Shown here: positions 56,856 through 64,000 of the stretch, one piece after another
Position numbering within the stretch: position 1 is the first letter of the stretch
Layout of the letters: every line of letters begins with the position of its first letter
Assembly: GCA_037044905.1 (NCBI GenBank)
Contig: JBAOKB010000165.1
Span: 22,274-86,273 of the forward strand
Reading direction: 5' to 3'
Source of the DNA: Hortaea werneckii
Lineage: Eukaryota > Ascomycota > Dothideomycetes > Mycosphaerellales > Teratosphaeriaceae
Length of the DNA stretch: 64,000 nucleotides
The notes under the pieces: generated by a model
What the model saw: the letters and a program-made list of their open reading frames with translations, nothing else
Databases searched by the model: none
Told to the model about the DNA's origin: nothing
Translations under genes and position numbers: made by a program

Positions 56856-57284
56856 TAAGGAGGTGTTTTGCGTGTCATTGGGGTTTGGTGGGGGAGGAGG
56901 ATTAGGACGGTGTTCCTTGGTCCGGATGCGGTTGCATAGTGGGTGTCGGAGCAGAGAGAGTTAAGTCAGGCAATGCGTTAATATACTCCCACTTTCGTGA
57001 CAAAGCCCTGGATCCTCCCTTAAAAAGCGTTCCGGGTCCTTCGGCGTCTGGCACTTGCTGTCCGAAAAGACGAGCAGCCATGCGTCAGCTTGCACCTGCA
57101 TTAGCATGGAAAATTACAGCGGCTACACCGAGAGGAAGTTGTTTCCCACGTCGCATGCAGGCGACTATGCCATTGAAACACACTTGCCCAGATAATTTGG
57201 AACCAGACTTCGTCCATCTTGCTCGGCGAAGCACATTATCCCATCGCCCGTCGACCTATTAACCAGCCAGACGAACTCGCCACC
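56856..57284. other. 429-bp divergent promoter region
   Basis: Between the rhodopsin-domain gene and the permease. No gene recognised. Confidence 0.5.
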
Positions 57285-59025
57285 ATGGAAACCGACGAGA
57301 AGCGCCGCAACAGCAGAAGACAGAGTACCCGTCTCCTCGCCCGGGACTTCTACACCGGCGAAACCCTCCAGATCCGCCCTTCCGACTCCCGACCTACTAT
57401 CGCGCGCGGCACGATGAGGGATCGCATCGACATGCAACGCATGGGCAAGAAGCAAGAGCTGCGACGGAGCTTCCGTCAATTGTCAACCATCAGCTTCACG
57501 TCGTGCGTGATGGGGAACTGGGAGATTTTGCTCACTGCCAATGGGCCGGCGCTGATCAATGGGGGTCCGTCGGGGATCTTCTGGTCGTTGGTCTGGAGTT
57601 GGACCGGGCAATTGTTTGTGATTATGTCGCTTGCTGAGATGAGTAGTATGGCGCCGACCAGTGCAGGTGAGTTCAATTTGTGTCTATAGATGCTTCAGTG
57701 CGTGCGTAAGGTCATGTTCACTGATAGAGAAAAGGGCAGTACCATTGGGTCTCGGAGTTTTCACCCCCTGGCTGGCAACGCTTTCTGTTTGCACCGGATG
57801 GCTCGTTACGATGGCCTGGCAGAGCGTCGTTGCTGTGGACTGCTACATCATTGCCGGTATCATTCAAGCTCTAATCCAACTCAGCCATCCAGCTTATGAC
57901 CCGACACGATGGCAGGCCACTTTGCTGACCATCGCTACCGCCGTCGGCCTTTGTCTATTCAACATCTTCGCAGCCAGTCAATTATCCTTGCTCGAAAGAG
58001 GTATTTGCAGTATGCCATGTCTTTCTCTTCGTCCCCATAGTCGTCATGCTTTCGATTCTAGCACCAACCTCAAATGTTCAAGAAGCCTTCTTCACCTTTA
58101 CCAACCAAGGCGGCTGGCCGTCTACAGCTCTCTCATTGCTTATCGGTCAAGTGCCCATGATCTTCACGACCCTTGGATCCGACTTCGGTGGCTCACCTTG
58201 CCGAAGAAGTCGAGAACGCTGCCCTTGTGGTCCCACAGGCAATGCTATGGTCTTATCTCGTGAATGCGCCTCTGGGCCTCGTCATGGCTCTCACCATCAT
58301 CTTCAACATCCGGCCCGTCGAACGCGCTATCCAGTCGTCTTACCCGTTCGTCTATATGTTTCGAGACAGCGCTCCAGGATCCCAAGACCACATCCGCCTT
58401 CACGATCATCATGCTGGTCCTTCTAGCAATGGTGACAGTCAGCGTCATCGCGTCAACCTCGCGCCAGATGTTCGCATTCGCGTACGTTCACCCCTCTAAC
58501 CCCATCCCAATCACCCACTGATCAAGAAAATGAGCGACAACGGCCTCCCTTCCTCCCGTTGGCTCAAACGCGTAAGCGTCAAATACAATGTCCCAGTCAA
58601 CGCCATCATCGCCACAGCCGGGTTCACCATCGCCCTCTCCTGATCAACATCGGCAGCAGCGTCGCCTTCAACGCCGTCCTCAGCCTCTCCACCACCGCCC
58701 TAATGGCATCCTACCTCATCAGCATCGGGTGCGTGACGCGCAAACGTCTCACGCACGAAACCTTACCCTACGCCCCCTGGTCGCTAGGCCGGTATGGCCT
58801 TCCGATCAACCTTATCGCGCTGGGCTACGCGACCTGGAGTTTCTTCTGGGCGTTCTGGCCCCAGGCGAGTATCACGTCACAGCGGGGAATATGAACTGGG
58901 CATGCTTGATCTTCGTCGGTTTCGTGGCGTGGGCGTGCGTGATGTTCCGGCTTAGTAGCCTTCGAAGGAGAGACAAGTACGAGGGCCCTGTGGCGCGGGT
59001 GCAGGTCTGGATGAATGAGTGGTGA
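57285..59025 (+). pseudogene. APC-family amino-acid/GABA/choline-type permease with six frameshifts
   Basis: Starts at ATG 57285 in an excellent context (CACCATGG). Introns 57667-57734 (GTGAGT...AAAG) and 58482-58534 (GTACGT...TGAG). Family motifs run the whole length, spread over all three frames: SFTSCVMGNWEILL, QYHWVSEFSPPGWQRFL, GWLVTMAWQSVVAVDCYIIA, GSDxVAHLAEEVENAALVVP, ASTSRQMFAFA, DNGLPSSRWLKRV, LINIGSSVAFNAVLSLSTTA, YAPWSLGRYGLPINL, MNWACLIFVGFVAWA. Single-base breaks are at about 57790 (T missing), 57996 (extra A), 58184 (extra T), 58360 (extra T), 58639 (C missing) and 58874 (G missing). Apart from them nothing is lost, including both ends and splice sites. Substrate cannot be assigned within the Uga4/Hnm1-like group. 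Confidence 0.8.
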
Positions 59026-59297
59026 CTTTGTTCTCTCTTTGGATAATTTTTCTCCAAGAATGGAATACGTGGGGTTAACTAACTACCTACTAGGTAGCTC
59101 CCAGCGGATGCGCTCTAGGCGTCACCTGTGCCAGGCCAAGATACATTATTGTTACCAAAAGTCGGCGAGCCGCGCTCAGCCTGTTTCTTTCGCGCACTTA
59201 GATGCAGTACTCGTCTTCTCGTTTCAGCACTCCTACCCTAACGGTGCAAAAGCGCTTCGTAGCAGCATATCCAGACTCTGAAAAGCCTGCCCTCCTG

Positions 59298-62200
59298 TCA
59301 ACAGTCTCGAGCAGCATCCTCCATCTTAGCGACGAATTTCGCATAAGCCTCCTCAATCCTCTTCTTCTCCTGCGCAATCGTACCAGCGTCTTCTGGATCG
59401 TTTCGCCAACGCTCCACACAAGCAGGACAGTCAATAAACCACGCCTGATCCACAGCGCCAAACCCCAGCATTTCCAGCTCTGGCAGCGTCGGCCCCACAA
59501 GCTGCGCAGTATCAAAGTCCAGGCAGTCTTCGCAATACCCGTTCTCGCACCACCGACATCTGTAATTCATGCCGCCAGCTTCTGTCGTCTTGCTCCCGCA
59601 GTCGACGCAGAGGTGTTGCGGACAGTACCAGTTGCTCGGACCGCGGGGCTTCGGCCGCAGCTCCTTGGCCAGGCATTGGATATGATAGGCACGAGGACAG
59701 CCTGAACAGAGTAGGATCTCGCCTCCATCCATGCAGTGCTGACAGTGTTCCTGGTGGTCGATCTTCGCCTTCTTCTCCCGCACAGGCTCGGCAAGGCGGG
59801 GGTCTTTGCCTGCGAAGGTCGCGACAGCTTCCCATCCGCACAGCCCATAGACGCCTTGCTGATCTCGAATCCGTTGACGTTGACGGTGGTGTTCTTGCCG
59901 ATGCGACGATCGGCACGGTTGTAATCGGCCTCCTCTTTCATGGCTTGGTCGACTTTCTTCTGATGCCTCTTGCCTTCGAAGACGGCGGTCTCCACTTTCT
60001 CCATTGAGTTTAACCAGCTTTGTTTATCGGGCTCGGTGGCTGCTTCGTTGCCTTGGACAGCAGTCTGCGATCGTTCCGAGTCTTCTCTGCAATTCTCGAT
60101 CATTTCCTGAAAAGACCAGCCAAGCATGGCGGTCACATCGACTTCAGGCTTGACCAGAGTTTGAGCGCCCTTGCGCAATAATAGTTTCAAGGCGTTGGTG
60201 CCGAGCTGAGGCTCGTCAGCTTCGGCCGATTGCGCCATTTCGCTATGCTTGCGCTTATTCCCAGCACCTGTATCGGCTGCGGTGTGGATATTGCGCATGC
60301 TTTCGGTGATCTTGGTGGAGAGGTATAGCTTCTTCCTGATACGACCCATCATTTGCTCCTCGACCGTGCCCTGCGTGCATATCTTGTAGACAGTCACCGG
60401 CTGCGTCTGGCCAATGCGGTGGGCACGCGCTTCTGCCTGAATGGTCATCTGAGGGTTCCAGTCTTCGTCCATGAAGATGACGTTCGTCGCAGAAGCTAGG
60501 TTGATACCGAGACCGCCGGCACGAGCAGAGATGAGCATGACTTTGAACTCGCTTCTTGGATCGTTGAACATGCGTATGCCCAGGTTGCGCCTAGCTCGTG
60601 CCGTACTACCGTCAAGCCTGGAGTACCGGAAGGTGGCGTCGTACGTGTTTCCACCTTTGAGTGCCATGAGGTCTTCGACGTAGTTGAGGGTCTTAGTAAA
60701 CTGGGAAAAAATGATGATCTTCTTCTGCTGCTTGAGCACGTGCTCATCGATTAGCTTATCAAGAACGATAAACTTGCCAGAAGCCGTGCGGATATGCTCT
60801 CCAAGATAGTAAGGATCAGGCTCGGCGCCTTTGACGAGATATGGGTGGCTGCAAACCATCCGAAGCTGCATCACCAGGTTCAAGAGTTTCTGCCAGGAGC
60901 CCTTCTTCACATCCTCCTCGTTCTTGTTCTCGAGTGCTTGCTGCAAAATTTCCTTGCTCTCCGCCCAGACGTCACCGTCACCGTTGGATCCCGTACTGTG
61001 GTTCCGTTCCGTCGGCAATGGCAGCTCTCTTCTCCAAAGCTTGTATCTCCTGACGCTGTAGGGCGTCTTCAGCCAACGATTCTTCCTTGGCTCCACGGAA
61101 TAAGTCGTCGAGAGTGGCATTGTCGGTTTTAGTAAGTAACCGAGTGTACCAAAAGCGTTGCATCGGGGTCAAGGGGACGTAGAGCAGAATCTCAGTCTTG
61201 GGAGGCAGGCCAAGATTGACCCCTGGAGAGCTCTTCAGGCGACGCTGCATGATAAGCTCCAGCAAATGGCGCGCATCGTCCATAAAGCTCGTGGAAACCT
61301 TCCCGTTAGTCAGATCGAAGGCCTCCTTGAATCGCCCTGCCGTATCGGGCGTGAAGACCTCCGGGTAAAGCCAGTGCAGCAATGCCCACATCTCTTTGAG
61401 ATTGTTCTGTAGCGGAGTGCCCGTAAGAAGAAGGCGATATTCGGCTTGTAAGCTTTGCAGAGCCGATACCATTTGCGAGCTTTCGTTCTTGATCTTGTGG
61501 CCTTCGTCCAAGCACACGTACCGCCACGCAAAGGCCCGCTTATCCAGCCCTGTCAGAGACGAAGCGTCTCCGTAGGTAGTCACAACGATATCGATTGGTG
61601 CATCTGCGGACGTCCTTTTCTTGGCCGTCTGTGTTGCAAGCATCTCTTTTTTGAATTTCTCACGCTCAGCCTTCGGTCCATGGAAGCGGACTACGTTCAG
61701 TTCAGGCACCCACTTCCGTGCCTCTGAGATCCAAGAGGAAAGGACGCTCAGTGGACATACCACCAAGTGAGGTCGAACCTCGCCAGTCGTTGGCTCGTTC
61801 TCGGCCAGGTACTGGAAGAGCGAAAGCGTCTGCAAGGTCTTTCCCCAAGCCCATTTCGTCGCCAAGAATTGACGACATGCCATTATTGTACATGTAGACC
61901 AAAAAAGAAAGCCCCTCAACCCGGTAAGGCTTCATTTCCGCCTTGACTCCCTTGGGTTGCTGCTCAAGTGACTTGTAGATTGTAATTTCCGGCAGCTGAT
62001 TTCTCATCGCTCATAGCATTCAAACGCTCCAGCTTGTCGATGTAACTCGTCTCCGGAAGCAACGGCTGAAAGTAATCTTTGTGAGCGACAATGAATGCAT
62101 CCCGCTTCGGCTTGGTCTTTTCAAGGATTTCTTGCCGAATCTTAGCCCGGGCAGTATCAGGCGCTGGCTTGGAATCCAGCTTTGCAGCTGGCGCGCTCGT

Positions 62201-62722
62201 ATCGGACTGCAAGAGCTTGTTCGACTTCTTCTGCTTTGGGACTTCCCTTTCTTGACCACTCTCTTCGGTCGCGCGTACGATACCTGCGAACGTGAGGCGC
62301 GTTGTGGAAGCTCTCTGGTAGAGCTGCGTCGGGGCTGCACAACGATGTTGTCCTCAGATTGTAGTTCGTCCACACTTTGGTCCGAATCATCTTTGGCAGA
62401 CTCGTCGTCGCTATCATCTCCCAGTGGGCGCCGTGGATGTGCGAGAAGAATCTACCTTGTCACCAAAACTCGAGGCCGACCCTGGCGAGTTCTGTTCCGA
62501 AGATGGCGCAGATTCGGCATAGTCGACATTCATTTTCTCGCGCAGGCCACGACCGACAACAGAGTCTCGGTTCATCCTTGAGACTGAAGTCGGCGTGCTC
62601 TGAGCGCCGAACGCTGCGAGAAGGTCGGAGGCCCTCGGGACTCCTGATTGAACCATTCTGCGTCGTTTGGGTGGTGGTGTCGAGTGAGTGGATGAGTCGC
62701 TAGTGAGTGAACCCTCGGCCAT
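59298..62722 (-). CDS. SNF2-family chromatin-remodelling ATPase with C-terminal PHD finger, six frameshifts
   Basis: Runs from ATG 62722 (MAEGSLTSDSS) to the stop at 59298, about 1140 aa with no intron seen. The N-terminus is disordered and Ser-rich. Next come SNF2 ATPase lobe 1 (YRVEGLSFLVYMYNN, SILGDEMGLGK, LVVCPLSVLSSWI, a DEGH box, LLLTGTPLQNN) and lobe 2 (KIIIFSQFTKTLNYVEDLM, YSRLDGSTARARRN, SARAGGLGINLASA, AEARAHRIGQTQPV). The C-terminus is a PHD-type zinc region (CQHCMDGGEILLCSGCPRAY, then CVDCGSK, CRWCENGYCEDCLDF). The frame breaks by single bases at about 62420, 62236, 61990, 61840, 61005 and 59832, all in runs of two to five identical bases. Subfamily unresolved. Divergent from the Clr2-like gene. 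Confidence 0.82.
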
Positions 62723-63246
62723 GATGAAAAGTGAAGTTTGCTGGTGGTTCGTTGGCGGCACGTGCTATGGCCACTCCTGCTGATGTTGCCACTCCTTTGC
62801 AACCTCACTTCACCAATGCGAGCTTGCTGATCGGGTCACTCCCAACGCTGATGCCGCCTTGCAAGTCCATCCTGTCGAGAAGATGCCTGGCTCTGCAGTG
62901 CTTTGGTCTAAGTAAATCAGTTATTTCCAGGCGGATATATCCCTATACAACTAGCAAGGACATAGTATACGATACAGGCGATATGGGATAGTCGCCGCAC
63001 AATCTTGCGCATGTCAACGCGGTGCCAAATTCGGAGACGCATTTCACGCGCGACGCAGGGGCATACTCGTGGTCCAAGCGCCACCGAACTCTACTTGGTC
63101 CGAGTCCGCCTACGTCGACTTCGTCCATCGATTGATGAGTAGAGGGCGTAACTGATATTTTTTGTGCGAACAAGCTAACTAGCGTTCGACTAATTGTAGA
63201 GGCTCACGCGTCAGCTTCGTCTGCGCATGTCATACCATCAGCCGCA
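62723..63246. other. 524-bp divergent promoter (SNF2 / Clr2-like)
   Basis: Shared upstream region of two chromatin genes. No gene inside. Confidence 0.5.
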
Positions 63247-64000
63247 ATGGGTCGTTTCTATCCATTGTACATCCGCCGGAGTGATGGCAAACTAGAGATT
63301 GTGTCGCGAACTACCAAACGTAAAGAGCGAAACGAACCTACACCTGAGCAACTCGACCAGAAGCCCGACAAGCATGGCGTTGCGGATTATTACCGAGAAG
63401 TCCCTCTGGATGAGGTGAAATCACTGGACTGGCGCCGGAAGCTCGGGGGCATGCTTGCACGCGAACTTGCCTGGAAGGATCAAACTGGACAGACGGGTAA
63501 GTCAAAGTATTGAAGATGGCCGCTGTATATAGCCTGACTCGCAAGAAGACATCGGGTACATGCTCGCTTCCTTTCCGGAAGGCTACCGCTTGTTCGAGCA
63601 TGTTAAGAAAACAGAGCGAGACGGCAAGACCGAGGTCAAGTCTAAGAATCATGCTGGCGGAGCGAACGATCGACAAGACGCGTACCTTTACGGCCATCCT
63701 GCTGGACGTAAAAAGCGTTTCAGAAGCCCGGCCGACTTCTTTCCGCACTTGCTTTGGCTTTCGACAGATGAGAGTGGCGACCCGGACAACTGTGGTTGCA
63801 AGATCTGTTCACCAGAAGACCTTGAGAATGCCATACCGGGTGCGAAGGTGAAGGTTGAACGGTCCACTGATGTAAAGCCCGTTGTCAACCAAGCAGCACC
63901 TCAGGCTGCCCGTCAATCCAGTATTTCGGGCCCCAGAGTGAAACAGGAGCCTCCATTACCAACTCCAGTCAGGACGCCAAGCGTCTCGACTCCCATCGTA
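63247..64000 (+). CDS. Clr2-like transcriptional silencing protein, 3' end cut by window edge
   Basis: Exon 1 is 63247-63496, a 49-nt intron (GTAAGT...GCAAG, branch CTGAC) follows, and exon 2 runs from 63546 to the edge with no stop. The first 230 residues contain what I recognise as the Clr2 silencing domain: LDWRRKLGGMLARELAWKD, then EDIGYMLASFPEGYRLFEH, DAYLYGHPAGRKKRFRSP and ADFFPHLLWLSTDESGDPDN followed by CGCKICSPEDLE, a possible zinc-binding cluster. After this a disordered linker contains VKQEPPLPTPVRTP. Fission yeast Clr2 is a subunit of the SHREC histone-deacetylase silencing complex; by inference this protein acts in heterochromatin. It lies head-to-head with a SNF2 ATPase. Only the N-terminal part is visible. 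Confidence 0.75.

Noticed and set aside
55020..62430. Programmed ribosomal frameshifting as the reason for the broken frames
   Set aside because: Too many sites, both directions, in unrelated genes, without slippery heptamers or a consistent pattern.

Overview
The window is nuclear DNA of a filamentous ascomycete (Pezizomycotina). The evidence is the compact gene layout, short introns of about 50-100 nt with GTAAGT/GTACGT-like donors and a CTAAC-type branch site just before the AG, and the gene content: a fused URA2 (CPSase-ATCase), a UCS-domain myosin chaperone, a SAT5/PTH11-type rhodopsin-domain protein, a Clr2-type silencing factor and a small secreted Cys-rich protein. A Dothideomycete is my guess from overall impression only.

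Layout. 0-9 kb: a truncated RBR ubiquitin ligase divergent from a small protein with a SUMO-interaction motif; a GILT-family membrane thiol reductase; a hypothetical protein; Trm2; then a 2.4-kb gap. 9-27 kb: a large WD40 protein with a disordered tail, Upf3, the mitochondrial SAM carrier, two membrane proteins, a probable intron-containing tRNA, a Cys-rich secreted protein, a PQ-loop transporter and a large disordered hypothetical protein. 27-36 kb: URA2 and an MFS transporter. 36-48 kb is housekeeping: UCS protein, Prp43, PRMT5, GMP synthase and Bcp1, mostly as divergent or convergent pairs. 50-54 kb: Ras and a glia maturation factor (ADF-H) protein. 54-64 kb: a MoCF/CinA-like protein, a rhodopsin-domain protein, an APC amino-acid permease, a SNF2 ATPase with a PHD finger, and the 5' part of a Clr2-like gene cut by the right edge.

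Functional links: URA2 and GUA1 are in nucleotide synthesis; Upf3, Prp43, Trm2 and Bcp1 serve RNA and ribosome metabolism; Ras, PRMT5, the UCS protein and GMF act in signalling and the actin cytoskeleton; the Clr2-like and SNF2 genes share one divergent promoter and suggest a chromatin-silencing pair.

Most notable. (1) The URA2 protein passes directly from its MGS-like domain to ATCase and lacks the DHOase-like domain usual in fungal homologues; one of its introns has no AG acceptor. (2) Two otherwise good genes carry an in-frame stop (TGA at 9772, TAG at 24123) with the coding frame continuing beyond. (3) About 15 single-base indels, nearly all in short homopolymer runs, break four consecutive genes between 55.0 and 62.5 kb while genes on both sides are intact; this looks more like local consensus error than four independent pseudogenes. 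No phage, transposon, CRISPR array or rRNA was recognised.
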